Below, one piece after another: positions 34,026 to 45,914 of a DNA stretch of 64,000 nt (position 1 is its first letter; the number at the start of each line of letters is the position of its first letter). Made by a program: the position numbers and the translations under genes. Under the pieces are notes generated by a model. The model saw nothing but the letters and a program-made list of their open reading frames with translations, had not been told where the DNA came from and did no database searches. The stretch is from Amborella trichopoda (taxonomy: Eukaryota > Streptophyta > Magnoliopsida > Amborellales > Amborellaceae): positions 289,156 to 353,155 of the forward strand of contig NW_006496477.1 in the NCBI RefSeq assembly GCF_000471905.2. The letters are read 5' to 3'.

Positions 34026-34487
34026 NNNNNNNNNNNNNNNNNNNNNNNNNNNNNNNNNNNNNNNNNNNNNNNNNNNNNNNNNNNNNNNNNNNNNNNNNNN
34101 NNNNNNNNNNNNNNNNNNNNNNNNNNNNNNNNNNNNNNNNNNNNNNNNNNNNNNNNNNNNNNNNNNNNNNNNNNNNNNNNNNNNNNNNNNNNNNNNNNNN
34201 NNNNNNNNNNNNNNNNNNNNNNNNNNNNNNNNNNNNNNNNNNNNNNNNNNNNNNNNNNNNNNNNNNNNNNNNNNNNNNNNNNNNNNNNNNNNNNNNNNNN
34301 NNNNNNNNNNNNNNNNNNNNNNNNNNNNNNNNNNNNNNNNNNNNNNNNNNNNNNNNNNNNNNNNNNNNNNNNNNNNNNNNNNNNNNNNNNNNNNNNNNNN
34401 NNNNNNNNNNNNNNNNNNNNNNNNNNNNNNNNNNNNNNNNNNNNNNNNNNNNNNNNNNNNNNNNNNNNNNNNNNNNNNNNNNNNNNN
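34026..34487. other. Assembly gap (462 undetermined bases)
   Basis: All bases are N. Frames spanning the gap are artefacts. A poly-T stretch at 34638-34668 follows the gap. Confidence 1.
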
Positions 34488-34679
34488 ATATATATTTTGT
34501 GGCGCTTTTGCCCATGGTTTTTATACCAATACTACCATTTTATACTTTTACTCACGATGCCCTTATGGGTTTTCATCGTGCCCATTTTTTGTTGACATAC
34601 TTTGCTCTTAATAATTGATGTTACTATCACGTCCGTCTTTTTTTTTTCTTTTTTTCTTTTTTTTTTTTGTTAGAGGAAA

Positions 34680-35500
34680 TTTTAAGGTCATGCCGTTGTG
34701 ACCATGGGGAGGCGTGTTTAAGGTCGTGCCGCCTTGATCATCGATTTAGTGTGTTTTAAGGTCATCGACCAAGACCCAATGGAGGAAAGTTTAAGGTCGT
34801 GCCTTTGAGACCGTAAGGTTGGTCTATTTTAAAGGCCATCCACCAAGACCTAGTGAAGGCAATTTTAGGATAGTGCCTTTTAGACTGTAAGGTTGGTGTA
34901 TTTTAAGGTCATCCATCAAGACCTAGTGTAGGCAATTTTAGGGTCATGCCTTTGATACCGTGCGTGATGCAGTTTAACGTCATGCCACCAGGACATGTGC
35001 TATGCAGTTTAAGGTTGTGCAGCTTGGACCGTTGCCACACAATTTAAGGTCATGTGGCTTGGACCGTTGCCACGTAATTTAATGTCATGCATCTTGGACC
35101 GTTGCGATGAAGTTTAAGGCCAAGCGGCTTGGACCGTGATGCGATGCAGTTTAACATCATGCGGCTAGGACATGTTCTAGTAGTTTAGGGTCATGTAGCT
35201 TGAACCGTGATGCGATGCAGTTTAATGTCATGCAGCCAAGAGGTGTGCTAGTAGTTTAGGGTCATGTAGCTCAGACTTCGATGCGATTGAGTTCAACGTC
35301 ATGTGGCCAGGATGTGTGCTAGTCATTTAGGGTCATGTAGCTTGGACCGTGATGTGAAGCAATTTAATGTCATGTGGCTAGGACGTGTGTTAGTAGTTTA
35401 GGGTCATGTAGCTCGGACCATGATGCGACGTAGTTTAACGTCATGCGGTCAGAGCATGTGCTAGTAGTTTAGGGTCATGTAGCTCGGACCATTGTGTGGG
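34680..35500 (-). repeat. 35-bp minisatellite array with 71-bp dimer period
   Basis: About 20 units. Two unit types alternate, TTTAACGTCATGCGGCCAGG and GTAGTTTAGGGTCATGTAGC, so the higher-order period is about 71 bp. The same family forms the arrays at 47.8-49.2 and 60.2-62.0 kb. Confidence 0.9.
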
Positions 35501-35508
35501 CTCATGAT

Positions 35509-36332
35509 TCATCTTGCATGGAATCGTGCCCCAACTACTGTGAAGGTCTCTAACATTTTGTCATGATGTTTAAGCAAGTCTTCCATTCGCGTTGCTTTGT
35601 TAATAATTTTGGCAAATGTGGAGGAACATGTTGCGCTGACGTACATTGACAATTCTTGGTGCATTCTTTCTACACAGTATTCCACTTCTTGAAGCTCGCT
35701 TACTGGAGTGGCCAAATTGATGTCCAAATTGTGCCACCTTTTGTTGTACTTGATCACTGGCTCATGTGGCTTTTTCCTTACATCAAGAAGTTCATAATGC
35801 TGCACATTCCTTTTGTAGAAGGGCTTGAGGAACTCTCGCTCCATTTGTTCCCATGATGAAATCAAACCTGGTGGTAATCGAGAGTACCACCGGAATGCGG
35901 CTCTTGTAAGGGTCCCCACAATTGTCGAAGCAAGAGATGTTCATTGTTTGCGATATTTCCATAAGTAGAAACAAAGTGGGCTACATGATGCTGCAACGAG
36001 CCGGTGCTATTGTACTTGGGGAAATCAGGCCTTTGGTAGCCTTGTTGGAATGTAGTTTGGTCAGCATGAGCCAGGTAAGGTTTTTGATAACGATTAAACT
36101 CTTCAACCACTGGGACATTGTATCTCATCAATGCTTTGACTACCATACCTTTCACAAGTTCTTTAGTCACATGAGGCGATGGAGAAGAGACTGGGAGTGA
36201 GGGAAGTGTGTTTTTGTGGGAGCAGCTCTTCTTTTGATGGCCTTGCTTTAGTGACCTAGCATGGTGGTCGGGAGGCGGTAAAGAAAGTTTGCATGATGAG
36301 GGAGTATGCTCAATTTCATGAGATACCAACAT
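35509..36332 (-). pseudogene. Ty3/gypsy gag (retrotransposon gag domain), frameshifted
   Basis: Two overlapping frames (36332-35862 and 35919-35509) make one gag domain. The first carries GYQRPDFPKYNSTGS, HVAHFVSTYG and ANNEHLLLRQL; the second AAFRWYSRLPPGLISSWEQM, FLKPFYKR and the MEDLLKHHDKM helix. This is the capsid domain of Tat-type Ty3/gypsy elements, which forms the virus-like particle. The shift lies near 35905. The frame ends exactly at the border of the 35-bp array. Confidence 0.88.
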
Positions 36333-38376
36333 CTATTGGTGCAGATCATCTCGGCTTGCAATTGCCTTAATGTGGCCTTAGGTTGCGCAATCTCATCTCC
36401 ATAGGATTTTGGTGCTTCCTCGATCACCCTGGGATTGACAATGGCCATACGTTCTTCTTCCCTTGAAGGCCTGAGTCGCTCATCATTAAAGAGAGAAGGG
36501 AAATTGAAGCTTTGGGGCTGATTGCCTTGAAAGCTTCTTCTTCATTGGGGTAATACACTTCAATAGAGTTTTCTCACCACATGCCTCTTGTTCGATGGAG
36601 TTTTTGATCATGGGTTCGACTGCTGCTACTTCAACAACATCATTGATGATGGTCATTGGCTCTCCTTCGGGCCCAATTCATATTCCAAGGCATGAATATC
36701 CTCGTCATCGAATGAGAGTGTGAAAATCTCATAGGACGATGAGGTCACATCATTATCATCGAGAGAGCATAAGAATCTTTCGAGACTTGAAGAGCACATG
36801 CAATTGTCATCATAAGGAATCATGGCACCTTCAGAGCATGGCGAACCACTTGAGTGAGGTCACCGGTAAAGGGAGCAACTTCTTCCACTATTAGGGGTTG
36901 ATTTTCCTCGAATGAGAGTGACAAGCTCTCATCAGAGGATGGAGCGATTGGGAAGATGAAGGTAATGGAGGTCGACTCATCTGAATTGGCCAATGAAGCG
37001 TCCGGTTTAGCAGATCTCTAAGATTCTAAGATGACTCTTAGTAAAGGTGTGAATGGTGACAACACATCTTCCTTGCTCATGAGGTTTGTCTTGGCAGTGA
37101 GGCTCTCAGTCCTATGAAGCGGTTTAGCAATACTGACTTGCTCTTTGATTTCGGTGTGGGGAGCTGGGATGTCGGTGAAGACTGTGGGTGGAGATGGTGG
37201 GCCATTTTCTTGTAACATGGTAGTAAAATCAATCTCCTCTTAGTTTAGAACTTGCATCATCCAAAAGGATACTTTGCTTAAGCGAGCATATGATGGTCTC
37301 TTTAGAGGGGCCAGGTTGCTCTTTTCTGCATGCTCCATAACTTTCTCAGGCTCAATTTTCACCTTTTATGAGACTTGAGGGGTACCCCTACATAATAGGC
37401 TCCTCACAAATTTAGGAAGGGCATATTTTGTCTTCTTGATCATGGGAGGTTCAAGACTAACTAGCTTAGTCGAGCCCTTGTCCAGGATTTAGAGGTTTAC
37501 CCCATTCATGGGTTTGGTTACCATCTCGTTTGAGACTTGGAGACTGCCCCGAGCTGGTGTTTCTCGACTCAAGATGAGTCTATGTGAGACCTCTTTGGGC
37601 TCATGAGCTGCCCCGAGTTCAGATTGAGCTGACTTAGGCTCCAACATCATGACATGCTTGGAACTAGTTGGCTTCGGAAGGTCGTTGCTTTGGGTGCCTC
37701 AAATTGAAACAGGATCGAGTGGAGCTTCTTTGGAGTTCTGGACTGTAATGAGTGCAAGCTAAGCAAGTTCCAGCTCTAAGGCTTGAATGGATGATGGCTC
37801 AGCCTGTTTGGGCTTGATGGGGTTGTTGGTGTTAGACTGGCTTTTTGCCCCGTTTGTAGGCTCTTCTTTGCCTCGAGCTAGACTTTAAACCTTATAGGTC
37901 ACTGGCTCCACTATGCCCCAAGCCACCTCTTAATATTCACCACGTAACATGCCTCTCCAATATCATCTGCATCAAGGGGGTCAAGAGGGGAGAAGGGGTT
38001 CATGTCCTTGGAAGGGAAGTCTTTAATGCTCGCTTTTACTTCACCCTTGAGTTGGGTTTTCAGCTTCTTGGTCTCCCGGCCCTATATCCGGGCTTGACCA
38101 TTATTTTCCCTCTTGATGGCCAGGTAGAACTGCCCCCGAGCAAAGGCGAGCCGTTTCTCCAGCCTCTTCTCACGTTTTCCCTCAAAACTAGGGGCGATGT
38201 CAGTGGTGTCGATGTTATACATCATTTTTGACGTACTTTCATCTTCCAAGAGAACAAGAAGAGAGCCGGTAATAGCCTGACCGTGTGGGTATACAAGACA
38301 CCGGCAAGCCGAAGTTGTGCTGTAAAATAAAGCCTCGAGCCTTATGACTTGGGTACGGTGCCATCGCACCAAGGAA
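36333..38376 (-). pseudogene. Pre-gag region of the minus-strand Tat-like fragment
   Basis: Minus-strand frames with stops (38372-38082, 37218-37018, 36448-36248) read as proline-, serine- and lysine-rich low-similarity protein. This is compatible with the poorly conserved region before the capsid domain. No catalytic motif is seen. It ends abruptly at 38376, where LTR U3 sequence in the plus orientation begins. Confidence 0.45.
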
Positions 38377-39785
38377 GGACCTTACAACTGTAGCCCTATG
38401 ATAGCAGCTACAAAATTAGGCCAGACTATCGCCATCGCATTCAGAATGTTGAAAACCCCCTGAGGACCAAATTTGGGCTCAATCGGACCATTCGAAAGGA
38501 GTCTACGCCCATGCGGCCTCACAGCAAGTGGGTTTCACAATGTCGTGGTGCAGCTTCACCAAACTAGTCCCTAAACATGGATTCGGAAGCAGCTTCAAGA
38601 ACCCATGGTGCCTTCCACCGAAACCAGGAAGGTCCCATATTAAAATATGTTCTAGATCACGGCAGCCTCGTCATTTTGACTTAAGGCACCCACTGTGGCA
38701 CAACCTAGAGTCAAACTTCTTTTGAAAAGAAGGTGCCCCCAAAACTAGAGAAACCAGGGTTTATGATGAGGAAGAAGAAGCCTCGAATTCAGTGAAGCAC
38801 AACTCAACATCCAAGCATCGGATCACCGCGGGGATGAGTTCAATACACGAAGAGCTGCAGTCTAGTATAACTCTTGCATTTACTCCAAGGTCCGATGAAT
38901 GCAAGTCCCCAGGTCACAGAAGAAGTAAATCTGCCCAATTGCTAGAATCCCTCTTTTCGGTGACCTCCCAAGTTAGGCAAAAATGCAAACCAGGACCAAA
39001 TCAGCTCAAACTTGATGCAAAATGGCTGCAACTATTTCTTCTCTCATTTGTAAGCAGAGCCAAGAGCCAGAACATCACGAGTCGAATAGCATTGGCGAAC
39101 AAAGTTCACAAATCTGGCCGGACTTCCACCCTGTGGGAAAAGGCCACCACAGCACAACTAAAGGGCATCAAAATGTTCAAAGTCACAAGGACATTGAAGA
39201 TATGCTCACGAATCATTTGAACCATCGCCACAAGTTGTAGAAAAAGCTTCCAAGATCTAGCCATGGTGGAACAACCTGCATGCATGGGCGACCTCATCAT
39301 TAGAGGAAAAGATCTACGAGACATTTTGATCATTGCGCCTAATTTCAGGATTTATTCTCAATTTCTTAAATTGTAATTAAGCTTTGTTTTTTAGCATTCA
39401 TCCTTGTTTGGTGGATCCTATATATAAGCAAGCTTAAGTCATTTGTAAATGAGGCTAGAAAAATCCTTTGGGCAGGGTATTTACCCATTATAAAATAGGG
39501 GCACAATGCTTGTCGTTAGCTTCTGAGTCCTTAGTTCAACCGAGAGGAGAGAGAAAACTTTGAGAGAGAAAAATACCCCTGAGTGCATGGACTCCTTTCT
39601 CTCTCCTAAACCAGGTCATGTTCTAACCCTTATCTCTCTCTCTCTCTCTCACTCTCTCCCTTTATGTGACACATCGTTAGCCTCGCGCAACTACCCGCAT
39701 CATCAATAGTCGTGTAGACATGAGTGAACCCATGAGCACCAACCCTCGAGTTCTCTCATGCCCCTCTATCGGTCAGCGAACACCT
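38377..39785 (+). mobile_element. Tat-like LTR A, 5'-truncated
   Basis: It begins inside U3: ACCTTACAACTGTAGCCCTA and GTTGAAAACCCCCTGAGG correspond to the 50.9 and 54.1 kb LTRs. It reaches a TATA box (TATATATAAG, 39419-39428) and a short CT-rich R/U5 (CT run at about 39630-39652). The border with the next LTR start is at 39785. Confidence 0.7.
39419..39428 (+). promoter_or_regulatory. TATA box of LTR A
   Basis: TATATATAAG followed by CAAGCTTAAGTC. Its position relative to conserved U3 blocks matches the TATA boxes at 51910, 55107 and 57065 (minus). Confidence 0.65.
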
Positions 39786-40085
39786 TGTTTGAACGTATTT
39801 TTTAGCACCTTGGTCCCTGATAGGAAGCAGGTCAATAAAGCTTACAAAACAGTGAAAATTCTCGATAGTCTCAAAATGGCCCCAGAACTGGTAAAAGTCT
39901 TTATCAGTACTTCAAAAGACCACCTGTCAAGTTTTATCACAATCAGACATATTTAAGGCAGTGAACACAAATAAATAATTTCAACAAAATCGATCTCTAA
40001 CACCCTGAAACTGACCCTACAACTGGAACTACATTTTCGATGTCTCAAGTCACTATGGGACCACCGCCATTGGATGTCTCTTGCA
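39786..40085 (+). mobile_element. Tat-like LTR B, first 300 bp only
   Basis: It starts TGTTTGAACGTATTTTTTAG and follows the LTR at 50638 closely (AGGAAGCAGGTCAATAAAGC, GACCACCTG, CATTTTCGATGTCTC) until about 40085. There similarity ends and internal sequence begins. Confidence 0.8.
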
Positions 40086-40209
40086 GGTACAACCTTAATT
40101 TGTCCAGACTTCGAGTCTCTCGATAGAGTACCTGAGGGATCAAGCATAACAAGAATGCAATGAAAATGATTGAGAAAGACCCTGGCACAGGTAACATGAT
40201 TCCCAATAG

Positions 40210-40752
40210 TTGCTGATGCCCTGGAAGCTAAAGCTAAGGCAGATTCACCTACCACGAAGAAGCCCCATTGGCCCCCCTGAGCCTGACTTTGAGCAGAGAT
40301 TAAGAGAGTTGAGGGCGCAAATCTTCTATTCTCAGGGAGTTTGCCACATGGTGCAAATTTCAGGAGCAATACCCACCACTGACCTGATAAATCTTAGATC
40401 AGGGAGGACGTTGCAGCCTCCACTGCAGAAGTCGACCTTGAACTTCCCCTGTCCTCCACTGCCCCTTAATCCAAAGACTAGTCTGCCTATCCCACAGCTC
40501 CATGGACTTCTTCCTAAGCCTAATACCTTAAACAATCCCCCTACTCCCCAATTTCCTGGGATGCCTTTTATCCCATACACTCAGTCTCTTCTAGAACCTC
40601 AAACTTCCATCACTCAAACCAAGCCCGTTGTGCAATCAAGTCAGCCAGCCAGCCAAAATAAACCCGCTTTATCCAAACCTTCTCTCAACCCAATATGCCC
40701 ACCAAATCAGTGGCAGGACCAAGAGCACAAGGCCTTGATCAAGAAAAGGTGA
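40210..40752 (+). pseudogene. Tat-like gag C-terminal/linker segment
   Basis: A 180-codon open segment, proline-rich, with INLRSGRTLQPP, the landmark found between gag and protease in Tat/Athila-type elements. No capsid domain precedes it; LTR B sequence is almost directly upstream. The frame changes into the protease around 40700-40752. Confidence 0.65.
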
Positions 40753-41534
40753 AATATGTTGTGATAGGACATCTACGGAAGCTTTTAGCCCTTCTCAGGG
40801 TCTACGACGCCCTCATGCTCTCAAAGAATTACCGAATGGCTTTGATTCAAGCTCTCTCTGAACCAGAAGTGTACGAGACGGAAGTAGAACCTATCAAGTT
40901 AGACCCGGTAATTCTGCTAGGATGTATGCCAATCACCTTTTCAGAAGACGTTCTGCAGCTAGGGGAAAAGTTTCATAATCGCCCCCTCTTTGTTACTGGC
41001 GAATTACACGCATGCCCCATCAACCGAATTATGTTAGATGGAGGGTCGGCAGTCAACTTGATTCCAAGGAGGATCCTTACTTGATTTGGATTGGGGTCCG
41101 AAGATCTTACCCCGACCCATGTCACAGTTCAAGGGTTCAATCAATCAGGGGAGAAGCTGGTTGGCACGATATGCCTTTGTTTTAAGATCGGTGAGCTAAA
41201 CGGTTACGCCCACTTTCATCTAATCGACACTTAAACTTCGTACAATATCCTCCTCGGTCGGCCATGGCTCCATGACCAGGGGGTGGTTCCATCAACGTTG
41301 CATCAGTGCTTCAAATATAGTCGAGATGGGAGACATCATACGGTTTATTCGGACAAAAGACCATTCCCTGTGGTCGAAATTCTCTACGCCGACGCTAAAT
41401 ATTACTTCACAAATCTAGTGTCGCCTCAGAATCCGAGTAATGAAGCTACAAGCAAGACTGTGTCCTTGTCTCATGAAGAAGTTGAGGATGTTGGAAGGCC
41501 GTTAGTGAATATGTTCAAGGAAGAAGAAAGGTAG
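40695..41534 (+). pseudogene. Tat-like aspartic protease (two internal stops)
   Basis: The first open part (40695-41084) has an N-terminal helix and NRIMLDGGSAVNLIPRRIL, the Tat version of the D-S/T-G protease active site (DGGS). After a stop at 41082-41084 the same frame reads LGSEDLTPTHVTVQGFNQSG, IGELNGYAHFHLIDT with a stop (41232-41234), then YNILLGRPWLH (the ILGR flap strand) and VVPSTLHQCFKY. These landmarks identify the Tat/Ogre lineage firmly. The enzyme would have processed the polyprotein. Confidence 0.9.
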
Positions 41535-42110
41535 GGCAGAATTTTACCCCTAACTACTCTTCATTCCAACATCCCAACCATCATCCCTCAAGAAGCTCCC
41601 TCTTCGTTTGAAAAAGAGTCTTCACCTTCTGCCCCTAGTTCTGAGCCACCTTGGCCAAAAAATGAACTAGAAGTCATATATGAGATCCAGCAAGCCATGA
41701 GGGTAGTATTCCCAGCTCCAAGGATCACCTATAAACCGGATCATCAGAAAGTCTTGCATATCCCCATTGTAGTCTTGAAAGCTGAAGCAGTGCGACAACT
41801 GCCACGAAAGAGTATTCAAAATCCGGTTGCTATAAGTATAGAGGATGCTCCTCAAACTGGTGACAAGCTAAAAGTTTTACTTTTCCCCGACCTCTCAAGA
41901 GGAAAGCAGTTTAATAAAGAACGACTTTCTTCCCCTCAGGGGCAAGATCCCCTAGCAAACTTAAGAACGAAAGTTCACAGCCTCCAGAGTCAGCTGGAGG
42001 TCATGCATATCGCTTCAAAGCATCTCAAAGAGTTTGTGCCGGAGACTAAAAGTATTGATGAGCTTGAAGTAAACACGCCACCAACAGAGGCCGAGGCCCC
42101 TCCTTATTAG
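41535..42110 (+). pseudogene. Post-protease spacer of Tat-like copy P (no RT follows)
   Basis: Continuing from the protease, the 41697-42110 frame contains a heptad-like stretch (NLRTKVHSLQSQLEVM) and an acidic proline-rich end. A short QIMRKMNYEPL segment near 42140 resembles the region Tat elements have just before RT. No RT, RNase H or integrase motif follows; from 42437 the sequence is the antisense gene. Confidence 0.5.
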
Positions 42111-42436
42111 ACTTTGTATAGCAACCAGACTCACCAAATCATGAGGAAAATGAACTATGAGCCTTTAGCCAATCAGACATTGAAAGGAAAAAAAAGCAAT
42201 GACTCCCTATTTCGAAGCTATCCAAGCCATGGCAGCCCACCATGGGGCTAGCCAAGGCCAAGGGTATTAGTCTCTCTGGATAATGAAAGTATCGAGAGGC
42301 ATTCAGAAGAATCACATGAAGCACAACAAAAGTAGAGAGAGAGCAAAATCATGCAATAAAGTCAATAAAAAAGAGAAGCGCTTTATTCATCAGTCAAAAA
42401 CTTTTACAAGTACTGAAAAAATGGGGAATGACATGC

Positions 42437-43141
42437 TCAGAAACGATCAATCATCTTATTGATCTCTGCGCTGCGCACTTCAAGAGAAGTCTCGGTGCCT
42501 TGAACACGTGCCTTCAGCTCCGCCACTATTTGAGTCACCTCTGTCATCACTACAATTTTCGACTCAATTGTGCGATCAAGTTCTGACAAATCTGCAACCA
42601 AAGAGGCCTCCATGGCCTTCCTTTGAGCCATCTCTGTCTCGAGGCCCGTGAATTCTTCTGTCAGTATTCGCATTATGTTCTTGACTTCGATCATTCTCTT
42701 GAAGCTTCCTTGTGCCTCCCTCTTGAGGTCCTGTTGGCGCCCAGTTATCAAGGCTTTCTTCTCAATACAATCATCTATCTTCTCGCGACTGCCCAAGATC
42801 AACACTTCTAAGGAGGCTACCCTTCTGGTTTCTTCCTCATGATGCAGCACTCCCAACCGCCAGTTCTTCAACTCGTTTAGAGTTGCATCGAAATGGGAAA
42901 GCACCTTTGGCGTCATCCCAAATGCAGAAGTTGCGACGAACTCCGTTAGCCTAGTCAAACCTTCTCCCAGCTCGTCGAAAGGCAGCTCCCTCAAGCCTTG
43001 AAGGCTTGCTCTAAACATGCCTTCAATTGAGCTAGAAACACCACTGAAAACAGGGCGTGATGGTGCTAGTGAGGCCACCGCTACGGAAGACACCTCGACC
43101 TTAAGGATCGAGCTTGTTGAAGAGATGGCCATGTGAACCAT
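42437..43141 (-). CDS. Coiled-coil C-terminal segment of the antisense ORF, open over 234 codons
   Basis: The longest uninterrupted non-gap frame in the Tat-like nest. From about codon 75 the sequence is helical with heptad-like hydrophobics (LEVLILGSREKIDDCIEKK, RRVASLE, MIEVKNIMRILTEEF, LETEMAQRKAMEASL, IVAELKARVQGTE) and ends KMIDRF. No catalytic motif. It may function as an oligomerisation tail of the PMD-like protein. As it lies downstream of broken PMD sequence, independent expression is unlikely. Its openness may be chance survival or recent decay of the rest. Confidence 0.5.
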   Translation of the reverse strand: MVHMAISSTSSILKVEVSSVAVASLAPSRPVFSGVSSSIEGMFRASLQGLRELPFDELGEGLTRLTEFVATSAFGMTPKVLSHFDATLNELKNWRLGVLHHEEETRRVASLEVLILGSREKIDDCIEKKALITGRQQDLKREAQGSFKRMIEVKNIMRILTEEFTGLETEMAQRKAMEASLVADLSELDRTIESKIVVMTEVTQIVAELKARVQGTETSLEVRSAEINKMIDRF

Positions 43142-45860
43142 TGGCTCCTCTGAAACAAGGGCAAAGCCTAGAGCTTCTTACCCTTCAGGCTCATAGGCTG
43201 CCCCGGCCTCAATCTGCATGGGATCTTCGATGCCAACCTCGTTGTCTTGACCCTCTCTTATGGGGACCTCTACTACTGTCCCAACAAGCTATAGAGGAAC
43301 CTGTTCCCTTGCTCTTCACCCTCTTGAACTGTCACCTCAGCATCACCAAAGTCAGGAATTGCCTCTTCTCTTTGGCCTTCCTTTGCCGACTCATCTCTGG
43401 CAATGGCTTCCTCCATTTTGCCCTCGCCTTCAATAGCTAGAACCTTGGCCACAAAGAGCTCAGTCCGCCCATCTTTATGACTCGGGATCATGGGAGTAGC
43501 AACCTCTTGGTGCTCAGGCACGTCATCAGCTTCAGTCTCTTCTCCTCGAGCCATGACCCTTGCCTCGGTCGGAGCACTGAACTCCTCATGCATGGAGGCC
43601 ACATCAATAGCAGAGCCCCTATCTTGAGTAGTTGCTTCAGGGCTTTCATCCTCTTCAGTCTCCACCCGAGCTGCCTCAGACTTAGGAACTACCCTGGACT
43701 TAAGGGTGTCTCCCTAAGATCCAGAGTGCCCTCCCGATCAGAAGAAATGTCAATAGGCTCAGAGCTGTTAGAGTCGTCTGCCTTAGTTTCTGAAGAAAAA
43801 GAAAACATTTTAGCAGAATCAGAAGATGGTTCAGAAAGCACAAAGGGTGATACTAGGAGAATTCTTAAAAAATCCTAAGAGGAAGGCCTACCTCATGTTT
43901 CTGACACCACAGGAAGCTTGTCGCTCTTCTGCCTCCGAATACGCCCTCTAGCTGAAGGCGTTGCAAGGGTGTCTGCAGCAATCGGGCGCTTTCTTTTCTT
44001 TCCCCTCCTGGAATAGGAGCTGCCACCTCAGATCCACCTCCCTAAGAAGGCCCTCCAGCTAATTTGCTGTGAGGACCGCTCCCGATTAGGACGTTCAAGT
44101 CCTATGGTGGACGCTTCTCATAACCAGGGACTTGTCGCCCCTCATCCCATTCGAAGATCGAGCTAAGATTGTCAAAGACACTTCTAGTCATCATCTTCAT
44201 TGCAAGAAACTCTGGTGAGGCCTCATTAGCAACTATCTCGCGTGGGAGCCCCAAAGCCCACCAGTTAGAGGGATAATCCAAGGCAAACATCGTGTCGGGA
44301 GCAGGAGCATCTGCCAGCCTCCTTTGCCTGGTGTTCTAGCGCCAGTTATTGTTCACCCCTTTCCAAGGGTAATCCTTACCCCAATAGACCTTATTGGTGA
44401 CCCTCCACTAGTTCACGTATGCCCTGGTTGTTCGAACTCTCCTACCAAAGTGAGGCATCACATATTTGCTGGTCTCTGTCATTTCAAGACACATGGACCA
44501 AGCAGTCCGATAAGGTAAAATCTGGTGCTCAGCATGAACATGAGTCCCTTAATCGTTGTTGGGGCACCATCCAGTTCCTTCCCCAATTCATCAATAAAAG
44601 CATGGTCGGTGAAGCTCCCGACCGGAAAAGGAATTGTCCTCATGTTCAAATAATAATTTTCCAACAGACCCGAGCCTCCCTTGGGGTATGGAAGATAGCT
44701 CTCTGGTTCGCAATCTTCATCAAGCAGGGCCACAATTTATTTCCTGAGCACTGATGCTTGACATAGGTATAAGGGAAATAAGACCCTAGCCACCCATACA
44801 CATAATGCACAGGGAACGAAGTTTTAAAATCTCCAAGAAAAGCTTTTCCTCCTACAATTCCGTTCCCTCCCTCTTTACCCTTATAGGCTTTTCCACGGGA
44901 GATGGCCCCCAAGCCATGATATATGTTGCATAGGACTAGCTGAGCAAGGGCATACTCACGCCCTCTGGCCATGTCACATGCCACGTATAGTACCCCTTGA
45001 CGAATGTTGTCCCCTCAGTCAGGGAACACAAAATTTTCACAAGAATAAGGCCAATAAGCGGTCAAGAAAACACTGTCAATACCAGTCTTGAGTTGATTTA
45101 TGAGAGGCGTCTCTTTTGCAATTGTCTTCCCTTTCCCCTTCGAAGTACCCTGATAGGCCTCAACGATCTTTGGAAGACTGGCCGGCGGCTCTTCACCCCC
45201 CAAGTTAACACCACAAAAGATGACTGAGTTTGAGGGCACAAACACATCATACGTAGCCCCGATCATTGGGAGACCTCTAATGAAGTGAAGGTCGAGTAAA
45301 GAGATTCCTGCTTCACCATGATCAGGAAGCCAAGTATTGCTTACATGGCTCCACGTCTCCAGTAATACTTTTACTATATTGGAGCAACGGCCGTAGTAGT
45401 TGCTTAAACACTAGACCACTGCTAATAGCGAAGCACGCTCAAGAGTGCTTCCATACGAAGCCAATACCTTGGCAGTCTAGGAAGCATATCCCTTTAGATA
45501 TTGGTGCTCTCATTGAATCTGGAGGCCTTTTGCTGACCACCTTATTAGTCCTTTAACATCTACCATTCGCTTCCCTAAGGTAGGCAAGTTCTCCTCTGAA
45601 GCTATGTTCTGATGCATACAGTGAAAAAGTGCCATCCCTTCTTTAATACAGACATTGCCATCATTGCCCTCCCACACATCAAAGCATACGGGGTCAGTAA
45701 TGAAAGTGACGCTAAGAGGCCACTTTGGCTCGTACACTGGCTGGGTCAGCCAAATGGGTTTGCCCCTTGATAAACCTTCACCCTTAAAATCACGAGCGCC
45801 GATTTCCCCTTCGTTTGGGAGCCTCTTCACATTGAGGATTTGGTAAGAGAAACCAGCCAT
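42437..45860 (-). pseudogene. Antisense additional ORF with plant mobile domain (PMD) similarity, copy P
   Basis: Transcribed opposite to gag/protease. ATG at 45860 (MAGFSYQILNVKRL), then LSVTFITDP, WEGNDGN and SEENLPTLG. PMD-like blocks follow: LLETWSHVSNTWLPDHGEAG, LLDLHFIRGLP (45375-45240), VFLTAYWPYSCENFVFP (45070-45015), ALAQLVLCNIYHGLGAISRG and FPVHYVYGWLGSYF (44950-44780), then a C-terminal NWWALG segment (44250). A glutamate-rich linker (43665-43273) and a 234-codon open coiled-coil segment (43141-42437) end it. PMD proteins are plant transposon-derived factors; a nuclear role is known for cellular members. Stops and shifts break the N-terminal part, while the coiled coil is open. A second copy is at 63415-64000. 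Confidence 0.75.
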
Positions 45861-45914
45861 TACAAAGGACTTAATAGTTCACTCCTAAAAAGTTGCTAAG
45901 GCATTGGAATAGCG

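Larger units (their letters stand above)
34488..38376 (-). mobile_element. Tat/Ogre-like element fragment, gag joined to 35-bp array
   Basis: On the minus strand the order is pre-gag region (38376-36333), gag (36332-35509), 35-bp array (35500-34680) and the element's 3'-proximal segment (34680-34488), then the assembly gap. Protease, RT, integrase and the antisense gene that separate these parts in copy P are absent. The 34488-34680 segment matches 49560-49790 (reverse complement) and 59240-59470 (same strand). Confidence 0.7.

Noticed and set aside
33848..34618. Open frames spanning the second gap
   Set aside because: The frame exists only because the gap has no stop codons.
42623..42842. 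Plus-strand frames opposite the coiled-coil segment
   Set aside because: They are shadows of the 234-codon minus-strand frame.
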